From Myxococcus dinghuensis (GTDB lineage Bacteria; Myxococcota; Myxococcia; Myxococcales; Myxococcaceae), in assembly GCF_024198235.1 (NCBI RefSeq), contig NZ_JAKCFB010000007.1:62001-126000 (forward strand): DNA of 64,000 nt. Direction: 5' to 3'. Both the position numbers and the translations under genes were made by a program. The notes beneath the pieces were generated by a model. The model did not search any database, was not told the DNA's origin, and was given only the letters and a program-made list of their open reading frames with translations. Positions 34,231 to 43,843 of this stretch are shown piece after piece. Numbering within the stretch: the stretch's first letter is position 1; every line of letters starts with the position of its first letter.

Positions 34231-35592
34231 ATGCGAACCCATGCCGCCTGCCTGCTGCTGCTGGGGCTCGTCGCCTGCACCGCCGCGAACACCAACGCGC
34301 CCGCGGAGCCGACGCACGCTGGAGCCCCATTGCCGTTCATCGAGGATGACTACGCCCGCGCGCTCGCGGAGGCGAAGTCGAAGGGCATCCCCCTCTTCGT
34401 CGACGTCTGGGCGCCGTGGTGTCACACCTGTCGCTCGATGAAGGCGTACGTCCTCTCCGACAGGTCCCTCGCGCGCCACGCCGGCCGCTACGTCTGGCTG
34501 CAGGTGAACACCGACCTGACGCAGAACGCGGCCTTCCAGGAGAAGTTCCCAGTCGAGTTCTGGCCCACGCTGTACGTCATCGACCCGCGCGAGGAGAAGC
34601 CGCTCCTGCGCTTCGCCGGGAGCGCCACGGTGTCCCAGCTCGAGAAGCTCTTCGAGGACGGTGAGCGCGCCTACAAGGGTGGCGTCACCGGCGCGGAGGC
34701 CCTGCTGGCCCGCGGCGACGCGCTGTATGGCGAGGGCCGCTCCGCCGAGGCCGCCGAGACGCTGACGGAGGCCCTGGCCGAGGCTCCCGCGGACTGGTCG
34801 CGCCGTGGACGCGCGGTGGAGTCGCTGCTGACGGCCATGTACGGCGCGAAGCAGTACGAGCCCTGCGCCCGCAAGGCCCTGGAGGTGTTGCCCGGCACGC
34901 CGCGCTCGCTGTCGTGGGCGAACGGCGCGCTGCTCGGCCTGTCGTGCGCGCTGTCGCTGCCGGAGGACCAGGCGGGCGGCAAGGAGCTGCGCGCCGCGCT
35001 CGACGCGAAGGTGGCCGAGGCCCTGGCGCCGCCCGCCATCGAGATGGCCGCGGATGACCGCTCCGGCCTGTACGAGGTCCGGGTGCAGGCGCGCGAGGAG
35101 GAGAAGGACGAGGCCGGCGTGAAGGCGCTCGCCCAGGAGTGGCTCGCCTACCTCGAGGCCGAGGCGGCGAAGGCGCCGAACCCGGACGCGCGCTCCGTCT
35201 TCGACTCGCACCGCATGCTGGCCGCCATGAAGCTGGGCGCACCCGAGCGGGCCGTCCCCGCCATCGAGCAGAGCGAGAAGGACCTGCCCCGCGACTACAA
35301 CCCGCCCGCGCGGCTCGCCACGCTCTACCGCCTCCAGGGGCGCCTGGACGATGCGCTCGCCGCGAACGACCGCGCCCTGGCCCTCGTGCAGGGCTCGCGT
35401 CGGCTCTCCGTGCTGTCCGGCCGCGCCGACATCCACGTCGCCCGCAAGGACCCCGCCGCCGCGGCGAAGACGTTGGAGGAGGCCATCGCGTTCGCGAAGA
35501 CGCTGCCCACCTCGCAGGTGTCCCCGCGCGCGGTGAGCGGCCTGGAGAAGAAGCTCTCCGGTCTCCAGGCGGCGGCCCGGCCCGCGCCGTAG
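34231..35592 (+). CDS. Thioredoxin-fold lipoprotein with TPR-like region
   Basis: 453 residues from ATG 34231; the frame is open far upstream, but that part is antisense to the GTPase gene. A signal peptide ends in the lipobox LVAC (Cys16). Residues ~35-140 are a thioredoxin domain with WAPWCHTC (Cys64, Cys67) and FWPTLYVID. The rest is helical with TPR-like pairs (LARGDALYGEGRSAEAAETL, ATLYRLQGRLDDALAANDRA). It is likely a periplasm-facing disulfide or redox protein, perhaps in a complex through its TPR part. Confidence 0.85.
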   Translation: MRTHAACLLLLGLVACTAANTNAPAEPTHAGAPLPFIEDDYARALAEAKSKGIPLFVDVWAPWCHTCRSMKAYVLSDRSLARHAGRYVWLQVNTDLTQNAAFQEKFPVEFWPTLYVIDPREEKPLLRFAGSATVSQLEKLFEDGERAYKGGVTGAEALLARGDALYGEGRSAEAAETLTEALAEAPADWSRRGRAVESLLTAMYGAKQYEPCARKALEVLPGTPRSLSWANGALLGLSCALSLPEDQAGGKELRAALDAKVAEALAPPAIEMAADDRSGLYEVRVQAREEEKDEAGVKALAQEWLAYLEAEAAKAPNPDARSVFDSHRMLAAMKLGAPERAVPAIEQSEKDLPRDYNPPARLATLYRLQGRLDDALAANDRALALVQGSRRLSVLSGRADIHVARKDPAAAAKTLEEAIAFAKTLPTSQVSPRAVSGLEKKLSGLQAAARPAP

Positions 35593-35595
35593 TCG

Positions 35596-36759
35596 TCAGC
35601 GCGCGGCCGTGACGGCGGCGCGGGTGTCCAGGTCGAACAGCTCGTAGTCCTCGACCGGGCACTCGCGCATGCCGCCATCCGTGAAGACGAGCACCGCCTG
35701 CCCCGGCGTCGTGGGCGGCGGTGCTCCCCACGCGTAGTCCGCGCGGTCCCCCGTCATCACCAGGTGGCGCACCACGCCGTTGCGTGGGGGCTGCGGCGTC
35801 GCGCCCAGCGTCTCGCGCGTGCGCTTGTCGCGTGTGTGACCCAGCACCTGCGTGAGGCCCGTGGGGAGGTGCCGGGGGTCGAAGCGTCGTCGAGGCGTCG
35901 GACGGGTGCGCTCCGCGTCCTCGGGCTTCAACGTGGGACGCTGGTAGAAGATGCCCGTGCCTTCTCCTCGGGACGCGTTGCCCGGGAGGTGCAGGCCCGG
36001 CAGCTCCAGGGGCCCGCGGCTCCACCCGCGCACGGCCGCGTCCATCACCTCGTTCAGCGTCCGCGCCACCGCGCCCGCGTCCGCGTGGTGCGCGGGAGCG
36101 AGCGCCGCCACCTCCAGGTCCTCGCGCGTGACGCCCGCATGCAGCACCACGAGGTCGGGGGCCGCCGCGTGCGCCACGCGGAAGCGACGGGCGCGCAGCA
36201 GGTGCGCCACCCAGGCGCGCTGGACCTCGCGGAAGTTGCCGAAGTCGCGGGCCACCAGCTCCGCGCTCGGCGCCTGGGGCCAGCGCGCGAGGAACTCCCG
36301 CTCCTGCACCTCGTCCGTGTGGCCTCCCTGGTAGACGCGGTCCGCCTCCTCCTGGGCGGCGGCGAAGGTCGCGTCGGTGAAGTCCGCCAGCTCTCCCACG
36401 CGGCCCAGGTCGTGGTTGCCCAGCAGCAGCACCACCTGGTCCTCGGGATGCGCGGACAGCCAGGCCACCAGCTCCAGCGCGCTCGTGGCGGCGGTGTCGC
36501 GCTCCTCGGGCCTGCCCCAGTCGAAGTGGTCTCCCACCGAGACGAGCTGCACGTCCGGCTTCAGCCAGCCGTCCTCGCCCAGCAGGTCGTGGTGGTCGAG
36601 GATGCGCAGGACCTTGTCGAACTCCGCCTGGGGGTCGCCCATGGCGATGCGGCGGCGACGGGGGACGCCGTCGGCGGGCGCGGAGAAGGGGCCGGTCGCC
36701 ACCGCCTCCCTCGCACGGGAGCGGGCGGCCTGGATGCGGATGTCACGGGTGTCGTTCAC
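35596..36759 (-). CDS. Metallophosphoesterase (calcineurin-like)
   Basis: 387 residues. It has the metal-binding series AMGDPQ (first Asp), VGDHFDWG (GDxxD), LLGNHD (Asn-His) and later histidines in VVLHAGV and LGHTRD. This is the calcineurin-like phosphoesterase fold. The first motif is GDPQ rather than the usual DxH. No signal peptide is visible. Substrates in this family range from phosphoproteins to dinucleoside polyphosphates and cannot be read here. It is on the same strand as, and downstream of, a LuxR-type regulator. Confidence 0.85.
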   Translation of the reverse strand: MNDTRDIRIQAARSRAREAVATGPFSAPADGVPRRRRIAMGDPQAEFDKVLRILDHHDLLGEDGWLKPDVQLVSVGDHFDWGRPEERDTAATSALELVAWLSAHPEDQVVLLLGNHDLGRVGELADFTDATFAAAQEEADRVYQGGHTDEVQEREFLARWPQAPSAELVARDFGNFREVQRAWVAHLLRARRFRVAHAAAPDLVVLHAGVTREDLEVAALAPAHHADAGAVARTLNEVMDAAVRGWSRGPLELPGLHLPGNASRGEGTGIFYQRPTLKPEDAERTRPTPRRRFDPRHLPTGLTQVLGHTRDKRTRETLGATPQPPRNGVVRHLVMTGDRADYAWGAPPPTTPGQAVLVFTDGGMRECPVEDYELFDLDTRAAVTAAR

Positions 36760-36802
36760 CGCCCCATTCTAGACGCGGGACGCCTCGCGTCGCGCGAGTT
36801 GC

Positions 36803-38014
36803 TCAGGACGACTGGAAGAAGCGCGCGATGAGCGCCGAGCGGCTCTCCACCTGTGCCTTGGCCAACAGGTGCGTGACGTGGACCTCCACGGTGCGCTCGG
36901 CGCAACCCAGCCGTCCGGCGATGGCCTTGTTCGTCTCGCCCTGCACGATGTGCGTGAGGACCTCCGACTCGCGCGCGGTGAGCGACCAGCGCGCGGCCAG
37001 CGCCTGCACGCGCGCGGCGGCGCTGGAGGCGGTGCCCGTGTCGATGGCCAGGTAGTGCGCGGGGAGCCCCGTGGTGCGCAGCGGCGTCAGCGTGAGGGGC
37101 CCTGAACACGGCACGCCCTGAGCGCCGCGCTTGAGCTGCTCGGCGAGCTCCGGCTCGCCCCGCTCCAGCCACACGCGGCCCGCGCTGTTGGCGTGGACGA
37201 CCCGGCCGCTGCCGCTCACCACCCACGCGGCGCGGCCGAGCGCCTCCATGGCCACCTCCAGCGCGGTGGACATGAGGCCCGACTCGCGCAGCCGCGTCTC
37301 CATCGTCAGCCGCCGCTGGAGCGTGGGCGTCAGCGCCTGGAGCAGCCGCTGCTCCCGCTCGGTGAAGGGCTCCTCGCGCGTCAGCCCCACCCAGCCCAGC
37401 AGCGCGGGGCCCTCGCACACCAGCGTGCGCAGGAAGGCCATGCGCTCCATGCCCAGTTGCCGGAACACCGCGCCGGAGCGGTGGTTCACCCGCTCGCGCT
37501 GCGCCGCCAGCTCACTCTCGCTCCAGCCCAGCCGCCGCCCCACCTCGTACGCGGGCACGTCGTGCAGCGGCATCTGCTGCGCCTCGGACTCCTTCAGCGA
37601 GCGGAAGTGCAACGCGCGGTTGCGCTGCACCGGAGCGGGCCGGGCGGGATCATACCAACCCCACGGACTCTCCCGCTGCGACATGAACGTGTCGAGCGCC
37701 TCGAAGATGGCCCCGGGCTCCTGCGGGAAGCCCGAGCTGAAGGAATAACTCACATGGTAGCGATCCGGCCCCACGTCGACGCCGTAGGCCACCGCGCGCT
37801 CCGCCTTCAGCGAGTCGCGCAGTGCCCCCAGCACCGTAGGCAGGGATTCCGCCCCAGGCTCCGCCTCTATGAGCAGGGCCTCCAAATCAGACAGGAGGCG
37901 CTGCTCCTCGGAATTCAAACGAATCAAGATTTGCTGAGTATACGCTGACAATGCGTGGCGCCCAGTCCCCGGCCCGTGGTCTGGGAATGAGAGGTGTTGA
38001 GCGCCAGGCCGCAA
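36803..38014 (-). CDS. LuxR-type HTH transcriptional regulator
   Basis: 403 residues. The C-terminal ~65 residues are a LuxR/FixJ DNA-binding domain: LTARESEVLTHIVQGETNKA, IAGRLGCAERTVEVHVTHLL. The long N-terminal region may be a GAF/PAS-like sensor (around VVSGSGRVVHANSAGRVWLE) without a phosphoacceptor receiver. The start is unsure: the ATG at 38014 is used, but shorter starts near LNSEEQRLL are possible. The signal and targets are unknown; the phosphoesterase gene follows it on the same strand. Confidence 0.85.
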   Translation of the reverse strand: MRPGAQHLSFPDHGPGTGRHALSAYTQQILIRLNSEEQRLLSDLEALLIEAEPGAESLPTVLGALRDSLKAERAVAYGVDVGPDRYHVSYSFSSGFPQEPGAIFEALDTFMSQRESPWGWYDPARPAPVQRNRALHFRSLKESEAQQMPLHDVPAYEVGRRLGWSESELAAQRERVNHRSGAVFRQLGMERMAFLRTLVCEGPALLGWVGLTREEPFTEREQRLLQALTPTLQRRLTMETRLRESGLMSTALEVAMEALGRAAWVVSGSGRVVHANSAGRVWLERGEPELAEQLKRGAQGVPCSGPLTLTPLRTTGLPAHYLAIDTGTASSAAARVQALAARWSLTARESEVLTHIVQGETNKAIAGRLGCAERTVEVHVTHLLAKAQVESRSALIARFFQSS

Positions 38015-38461
38015 CCCTCCCTCTGGTCCTGGGTCTTGGGGTGGAAGTCGACATCAGGGCTTCCCCGGATGGAATTTTCGACAGCGACCAAAGGACAATG
38101 AACCGCCGGCCCACCGGGGGGGAGGGCCGCCATCGCGGTATGTTTCATGTGAGCGCGCGCCGGGGTCGGATTGTCGACGCCCGGCGCGCCGCCCTTGAGC
38201 GCTGCGGGGCTCCCTGGGATTGCTGTCAGCCTGGAAAACTCTGGCGTGCATGACATTTCGCACGAGGAGCCTCCAGGCGCGAAGTGTTCGACGCACGCTT
38301 GTGACGCGTGTTACGCGCCTTGCCGCGGTGGGTCACCCGCAAGGGCGCGAAAAGCCATCCGTCGGTGCGTCGGCACGTCCTTGGCTATGCGGTTCGGTGA
38401 GGCAAACGCTCACATGAAGCCCACCAGAACGAATGGTCATTCACCGTCACGGGTGTCTGGA
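38015..38461. other. Intergenic region between luxR-type gene and serine-rich lipoprotein gene
   Basis: 447 bases between divergent genes. Open frames here show no protein family and no convincing start signal. The stretch is less GC-rich than coding DNA in places (for example gaattttcgacag near 38071) and should contain both promoters. No RNA gene or strong repeat is recognised. Confidence 0.5.
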
Positions 38462-39244
38462 ATGAAGACGAAGAGCCTGGCGAAGCGAGCCGTCTGCCTG
38501 GTGTTGCTGATGACTGCGGGAGGCTGCCGTACGCCAGGGGCGATGGGGCAGCAGGGAATGAGTGCGTCGGAGAACTCCTCGGACGGCTCGAACTCGAACT
38601 CGGGTTCGGGCGAGTCGTCGGGTGACTCGAACCACTCCTCCAATGAATCAGGCGAGTCGAGCGAGGGCTCGAACCACAGCTCGGAGGAGGGCGGCTCCAG
38701 TGAGTCACGCTCCAGCAAGCAGAGCGAGTCGGGCTCCAGCGAGTCGGAGAGTGGAGGAGAGGGCAAGGACTCGCGCTCGGAGACGAGCAACCGCGGGAAC
38801 AAGGACGGACGCATCGTCTCCGCGACGACAGTGGCGGCCACGGTACTAGGGCTCGGCGTGGTCATCTGGCGCGCCTACGTCGCATCCGAGCGGCGGGAGC
38901 GGGCCCGCGCGGAGGAGGTGGGACGCGCCGCCCAGGTCTATCTGCGAGCCCGCACGCACCAACTGCGCGAGGACCTGGCCCTCGGCGCGGGCCCCACGGT
39001 GGAGGACCTGGCGGAGGCGGCGCACATCCGCCGGGAGAACCTGGGCACGTTCGGCCGGCTGCTGCGCACGCACCGCCGAGAGCTGCTGGAGATGGCGGAC
39101 GCACGCACCCTCACCCCCGACCGGGCCTTGGCGTGGCTGGAGCGGGTGGGCGAGCTGGCGCGCTCCGATGCTCGACTCGACGAGGACCGACGGGCCTTCC
39201 TCTCCGCCAGGAATCAGGAGGCCTCGGCGGAGGTGGCGCGGTGA
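38462..39244 (+). CDS. Serine-rich lipoprotein with one later membrane segment
   Basis: 260 residues from ATG 38462; ATG 38414 is an alternative. The signal peptide ends TAGGC, a probable lipobox. Residues ~30-110 are almost entirely Ser, Gly, Glu and Asn in short repeats (SSEGSNHSS, SGSSESESGG), likely an extended linker. A hydrophobic helix follows (TTVAATVLGLGVVIWRAYV), then a charged helical domain of ~120 residues. Family unknown. Its stop codon overlaps the GTG start of the DUF4105 gene, so the two are coupled. The linker could span the periplasm between two membranes; that is an inference. Confidence 0.75.
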   Translation: MKTKSLAKRAVCLVLLMTAGGCRTPGAMGQQGMSASENSSDGSNSNSGSGESSGDSNHSSNESGESSEGSNHSSEEGGSSESRSSKQSESGSSESESGGEGKDSRSETSNRGNKDGRIVSATTVAATVLGLGVVIWRAYVASERRERARAEEVGRAAQVYLRARTHQLREDLALGAGPTVEDLAEAAHIRRENLGTFGRLLRTHRRELLEMADARTLTPDRALAWLERVGELARSDARLDEDRRAFLSARNQEASAEVAR

Positions 39245-42171
39245 CGTCGGGCCGCGCCGGGGTGCTGGCGCTGCTCTGCCTGCTGCCGACCTTGTCGGTG
39301 AGTGCGCCCGCGTGGGCCGTGGATGGGGGCGCCGGGCCGTCGACCTCACGAGGGCCAGCCCGTCCGGACGCCCTGATGACTGCTGTCCCTCGGGACGTGG
39401 CTTCCCCGGCGCGTCCCGACGACGTGGACCCTGTCGCCACCGGGCTGGTGACGCGACTCCAGGCCTTGGAGCGACGGGGACTCCTGCTGCGTGGCTCCGA
39501 GGCATGGGACGCGGCCCTCGTCTCGGACGTGGAGGCGGGCCTCGCGGCGTTGCCACCCGCGATGCGCCGCTTCCCTGGGGGGCCCCTGGAGCTGGTCCTG
39601 CACGCGGCGTCCGCGCCGTTGGGGTTGGGGGATGGAAGCCCCGAGCGTCCCGACTGGTCGGAGGGGCGGGGGCGCTTCCACCTCTACCGTTACGCCCCGT
39701 CCTCCGAGCGGCGGGCGATGCTGCGGCTGTCGCGACTGACGGACGTGGAGGCGGAGCGGCTGTGGCGACGGCGCGCGGTGGTGCACGCGGTGGTGCAGCG
39801 GTGGGACGACGCGCTCGGGTGGAGTCGCGACGCGCAATGGCGGCGCCTCTCGGGTTGGATGAACCCGTTCGAGCGTCCCCTCGTCTGGAAGGAGCAGGCT
39901 CGCCTCCATTATGCCGGTGCCTTCAGCCGCGCATTGGGCGCGCGGAGCGCGTCGCTCGACCTCGTCACCTTCGCGGAGGAGCTGCTCGTCCCCGTGGAGT
40001 CGCTGCGCGAGGACGCGTTGAACGTCGATGACCGCGTGAGGTGTCAGGAGTTCTCCAAGGCCGGTGCGTTCGCGCGATTGGTGGAGGACTCGGGCCTGGG
40101 GGCCTTGGCGTGGCGCGGAGCGTGTCCGGCCTTCGATGCCTGGGCGGAGCTGGACCTGCTCTCCCACTTCGAGGTGTTGCTGGTGGCCGCGACCGGGCGC
40201 CAGCCGGAGTCCCTCTTCGGCCACCTGTTGCTGAAGCCCGTCTGGCGCGAGGGCGCGCGGGTGCGTGGGCCGACGTTCGAGCGCGTGGTGCAGCTCGTGG
40301 CCCTCACGGGCATGGAGCCCCGGGGGCTGGGGTACGTGGTGAAGGGGATGACGGGCGGCTACGACACCGTCTTCCTCACCGGGACGATGGGAGACCTCGC
40401 GCACGAGGCGCTGGAGCTGGAGCAGCGCACCATCCGTCGTTTCCACCTCCGGCTGACGCGAGGCGAGGAGGCGCGGATGCTGGAGCGGGTGTGGGAGCTC
40501 GAGCGTCGCGGGTACATGGGCTACTACTTCTTCACGGACAACTGCGCGAGCGCGCTCCTGTTCCTCCTCAATGGTGTGCTGGAGCAGGGCCGCGAGGTCC
40601 GAGCCCCCGGGACGTTGTGGGTGCTGCCCACCGCCACGCTCGACGTGTTGGCGCGCGTGGAGGTGCTCGGCAAGGACGGTCGCGCGGGGCCGTTGCTGGC
40701 GCTCGTGCCAGATGCCTTCGAGTCGACGGGGGACCGCGCGGTGCGCGCGAGCGTGTCGAGGGACGCGGCGCTGGATGGGCTCGTGGGGAAGGTGGATGAG
40801 ACAGGGCTCGCGAGGCTGAGACGCCTGGACGAGCGACTCCAGTCACCCGAGCCCGAGGCGCGGCGCGCGGCCTATCTCGAGTTGCCAGCGCTCGTGCGCG
40901 GGGTGCTCGGTTCGTCGACGGGGGCCGCTCGGCGTTCCGTGCGTGAGCTGCTGCACGCGTATGTGGCGCACGCGGTGCGGGTGGAGCGCGCGGCGGTGGA
41001 CCGCGCCGAGGGAGAGCGGCTGCGCATCGATCGCACCCGGCTGCTCTCCGTGAATGCACCGGTGGAGGGCTCCGCCGCGGCGGGCCTGCGTGAACGTCAG
41101 CGCGTCTTCGAGCGGGAGGACGCGCTCCAGCGGAAGCTGGCGGTGTTGGACCGGACCACCGTGTTCCAGGACGCGTTGGCCACCGCCCCCAGACGTCTGC
41201 CCACGCCCCAGGAGTTGAAGGCCCTCGTCCGGGCCGAGCGCACCGAGGCGGCCTTCGCCGCCGCGACCGACGCACAGGGCGAGCTGAACGACGGCGTGTT
41301 GTCGGAGGTGGACCCGATGGCCTTCCTGGGGGAGGACCATCGACGCAAGGTGGCGGCGGAGTCCGCATGGGCCGCGTCGGCGCTTCGGGACTCCGGCGCG
41401 GGGCGCACCGTGGTGAGCGTGGGCATGGACTTCCCCGACGTGGGGGGGCCCAGGCCCGTGGTCAGCGTGCGGACGGCGGGCATGGCGGAGGCGCTGGGCG
41501 ACGCGAGGCTGCACGGCTTCCAGCCGAGCAGCGAGCTGCGGGTCCTGGATGGTGAGCTGTCGGTGGAGCCGCGTTGGGGCATGCCCCGGTTGGTGTCCAC
41601 CGACATGACGCTGCTGGGCTACCGCACGTTGCAGCGCGAACTGCCCCGCTTTCGCGAGTCGGTCTGGGATTCGCTGGGCTGGGGCGCGGAGGCGCGGGTG
41701 GCCTCGGATGCCTCGCGGCCTCTGCCCTATCGGGCCACGGTGCAGGCGGAGGCGTTGGTGGTGGTGGACGAGGCGGAGCGCTTCTCCCGCTTCACCGCGC
41801 TGGGCATCGGTGGTCTGGCGCGCATGCACTGGAGCGAGGGCATGCTGGCCCCTGCGGCGGGGCCCCGCTTCTCACTGGTGCATCGGTCGGGGCTGCCGGG
41901 TTCTGGGGCCAATGCGGTGCGCGTCGAGGCGGCCTATGCCCCCACCTGGCGCATGGGGGATTCGCGCTTCGTCCACGAGGCGGGGGCCTCGCTCCAGGTG
42001 GAGTGGTGGCTGGGCCGCGCCGGGCCCTTCGGTGTGTTGCTCACTCCTCGCGCACAACTGCGCTGGGAGGGGACACTGTCTCCACCCGCTCGACACGAGT
42101 CACCGTCTCGGTCCTCATGGTGGGATGGAACCGTGGACCGCCGGCTGGCAGTAGGTCTCGAGGTCCGGTGA
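39241..42171 (+). CDS. DUF4105 domain outer-envelope protein
   Basis: 976 residues from GTG 39241, overlapping the preceding stop by 4 bases. It has a signal peptide (ALLCLLPTLSVSAPAWA). The middle (about 320-450) matches the DUF4105/Lnb N-terminal periplasmic domain, with FGHLLLKPVW and YMGYYFFTDNCASALLFLL, whose Cys and upstream His could form a papain-like centre. The last ~300 residues alternate in polarity and end RLAVGLEVR, as in an outer-membrane barrel. Probably an envelope enzyme anchored in the outer membrane. Its 3' end overlaps a convergent gene by 131 bases. Confidence 0.8.
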   Translation: MTSGRAGVLALLCLLPTLSVSAPAWAVDGGAGPSTSRGPARPDALMTAVPRDVASPARPDDVDPVATGLVTRLQALERRGLLLRGSEAWDAALVSDVEAGLAALPPAMRRFPGGPLELVLHAASAPLGLGDGSPERPDWSEGRGRFHLYRYAPSSERRAMLRLSRLTDVEAERLWRRRAVVHAVVQRWDDALGWSRDAQWRRLSGWMNPFERPLVWKEQARLHYAGAFSRALGARSASLDLVTFAEELLVPVESLREDALNVDDRVRCQEFSKAGAFARLVEDSGLGALAWRGACPAFDAWAELDLLSHFEVLLVAATGRQPESLFGHLLLKPVWREGARVRGPTFERVVQLVALTGMEPRGLGYVVKGMTGGYDTVFLTGTMGDLAHEALELEQRTIRRFHLRLTRGEEARMLERVWELERRGYMGYYFFTDNCASALLFLLNGVLEQGREVRAPGTLWVLPTATLDVLARVEVLGKDGRAGPLLALVPDAFESTGDRAVRASVSRDAALDGLVGKVDETGLARLRRLDERLQSPEPEARRAAYLELPALVRGVLGSSTGAARRSVRELLHAYVAHAVRVERAAVDRAEGERLRIDRTRLLSVNAPVEGSAAAGLRERQRVFEREDALQRKLAVLDRTTVFQDALATAPRRLPTPQELKALVRAERTEAAFAAATDAQGELNDGVLSEVDPMAFLGEDHRRKVAAESAWAASALRDSGAGRTVVSVGMDFPDVGGPRPVVSVRTAGMAEALGDARLHGFQPSSELRVLDGELSVEPRWGMPRLVSTDMTLLGYRTLQRELPRFRESVWDSLGWGAEARVASDASRPLPYRATVQAEALVVVDEAERFSRFTALGIGGLARMHWSEGMLAPAAGPRFSLVHRSGLPGSGANAVRVEAAYAPTWRMGDSRFVHEAGASLQVEWWLGRAGPFGVLLTPRAQLRWEGTLSPPARHESPSRSSWWDGTVDRRLAVGLEVR

Positions 42172-42619
42172 AGTACTCGGACGTGATGGGCCGGCTGGCG
42201 GCCCCCGTCGCCGCGCCGACGAGGACGCTGATGAAGTGCAGCACCGCCCAGACCCAGAAACCGAGGCCGGAGTAGATGCGCAGCGAGTTGTTGCCGGCGA
42301 GGAAGGTCGCGAGGGCGATGATGAGCGGCACGCCCACGCCACACACGACCGCCGCGGAGAGGGCCCGCTTCATCCGGCCCGCGTGGTATCCGCCGAGGGC
42401 GCCCGCGAACAGCCCGTTGAAGAGGGGCGCGAAGAAGAGCGGGAGGCTGGTGATGAACATCACCGCCACGCTGACGAGGAAGCGCTTGTGGCGAAGCTGG
42501 AAGTTCTCGTCCCGCATCCCGATACCGGGTGGCAGCTCCTCGTAGCGGTAGTCGCGACGGACGTCCCGGACGTAAGGGGGCGTCGCGGACTTCCTGTCGG
42601 TGCGAATCATCTCGACCAT
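42041..42619 (-). CDS. Small integral membrane protein
   Basis: 192 residues. A polar N-terminus (to ~45) precedes three or four hydrophobic helices around FLVSVAVMFITSLPLFFAPL, LFAGALGGYHAG, AVVCGVGVPLIIALATFLAG and FWVWAVLHFISVLVGAATGA. The polar C-terminal ~40 residues fall in the overlap with the DUF4105 gene. No family is recognised; it resembles DUF-type membrane proteins with a short glycine-rich helix bundle. It starts divergently from a small lipoprotein gene 237 bases away. Confidence 0.7.
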   Translation of the reverse strand: MVEMIRTDRKSATPPYVRDVRRDYRYEELPPGIGMRDENFQLRHKRFLVSVAVMFITSLPLFFAPLFNGLFAGALGGYHAGRMKRALSAAVVCGVGVPLIIALATFLAGNNSLRIYSGLGFWVWAVLHFISVLVGAATGAASRPITSEYFTGPRDLLPAGGPRFHPTMRTETVTRVERVETVSPPSAVVREE

Positions 42620-42856
42620 GACTCCAGGCCTCCCTGGGGGACGAAGTTCCCCGGTTGTTTCTCAGGTGGCATCGGCGGTGGAGATGCGGAAGGGCCGCCG
42701 TCCGCCTCGGAAGCCGGGCCTGCTTGCGGCCCCCCGACTCCTTCCCCTGGATTCTCGGGAATGCAGGGCACGAGGCGTCGTGGCGGGCTTGGCGGGAGGG
42801 TGACTGCGGCTATGCTGCGCGGCCCGTTGTCCCCTTCACGTCCATCTGGAATCGCC

Positions 42857-43318
42857 ATGAGCCTCCGTCGAGCCCTGCTGACCTCCGCCCTCGTTGCCTC
42901 CTCCCTGCTCTCCGCCTGTGCGCTGCGCCCGACCTACCAGCAGGTCGTGCAGGCGCCCGGCTCCGACAGCGTCACCGCGGGCCAGACGGTGGTGCTGCGC
43001 GTGGTGGACGGCGCCGGCAAGCCCGTCGAGGGCGCCCGCGTCCTCGCTGGTGAGGGCCGCACGCGCCTGTCCGCGACCAGCGACGCGGAGGGCATCGTGA
43101 AGGTCGAGGTCTCCGGCACGTTGCTGAAGGAGAACCCGCTGGTCGAGGTCATCAACCCGCGCGGTGTGACGTCCTACCGCATCGTGCCGGTCCCCACCGT
43201 CGAGGCCCCTGTCGCGCCCGAGACGCCGGCGGCTCCCGAGACCGAGCCGAGCGCTCCGCAGACGCCCGCCGCTCCGGAGGCGCCTTCCTCCGCGACCCCG
43301 CCCGCCCCGGCGACCTGA
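42857..43318 (+). CDS. Small lipoprotein with Ig/carboxypeptidase-regulatory-like domain
   Basis: 153 residues from ATG 42857. The signal peptide ends LLSAC, a lipobox. Residues ~40-110 form one beta domain (VVLRVVDGAGKPVEGARVLA, LSATSDAEGIVKVEVSG) of the carboxypeptidase-regulatory or invasin-like type. The C-terminal 40 residues are Pro/Ala/Glu-rich. Function unknown; probably a surface or periplasmic structural lipoprotein. A strong hairpin terminates the transcript 15 bases after the stop. Confidence 0.8.
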   Translation: MSLRRALLTSALVASSLLSACALRPTYQQVVQAPGSDSVTAGQTVVLRVVDGAGKPVEGARVLAGEGRTRLSATSDAEGIVKVEVSGTLLKENPLVEVINPRGVTSYRIVPVPTVEAPVAPETPAAPETEPSAPQTPAAPEAPSSATPPAPAT

Positions 43319-43843
43319 GTCGCTTCCCGGTCCTCCACGCGAGCCCTGCTGTCGCCTCGCGTGGAGTCTCCTCACGGAGTCGCGGTCCGCGCGGAGCGGG
43401 CGAAAATCGTCCCCGCGTGACCCGGATGTCCACGCACGTGAACAGCGTCGCCTCCGAGGGGACTCGAGTTCCCTCGTGAAGGGGGATTCACCGCTCGCCA
43501 TGACGAGGGCGTTGCGCCTCCAGGTTCCCCGGGAGTGCCGCGCGTCGTCGTGAGCGGCCTCCCAACGCGCGAAGCGGTCTCACGCGCGGACCCTGCGTGT
43601 GCGCTCGGGCGACGAGTGGCTGATGCGCGCTCGAAGCCCGAGCAAGCCCTGGTATCAGGCGGGCGCTCCAGGAGACGCCTCCACGGAGCCACGGGCTTGC
43701 CTGTCTTCGCCCGTATGCACTCCTTGAACGTGAGCGGCCTGTGAAGGCGCGGGATGGGCGCCACCGCTTCCTCCCCCACCTGGAGGGCGGGCGCGGTACA
43801 TCTCGTGAGCGGGACGTCCTCGGACGGGGGAGTGGAGAAGGGC
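43319..43843. other. Gene-free region before the GreB-like gene
   Basis: 525 bases. It begins with the terminator hairpin at 43333-43366. Beyond that, frames on both strands are rich in Arg/Pro/Ser and look like shadows. I see no RNA gene, repeat or mobile element. The promoter of the GreB-like gene should lie near its right end. Confidence 0.5.
43333..43366 (+). terminator. Strong hairpin after the small lipoprotein gene
   Basis: A perfect 11-bp stem, ctccacgcgag (43333-43343) with ctcgcgtggag (43356-43366), has a 12-base loop and is followed by tctcctc. The distance from the stop codon and the stem strength fit a factor-independent terminator. Confidence 0.6.

Noticed and set aside
42236-42856. 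Upstream extension of the small lipoprotein
   Set aside because: The extension is antisense to a membrane-protein gene, and the internal ATG 42857 begins a proper lipoprotein signal.
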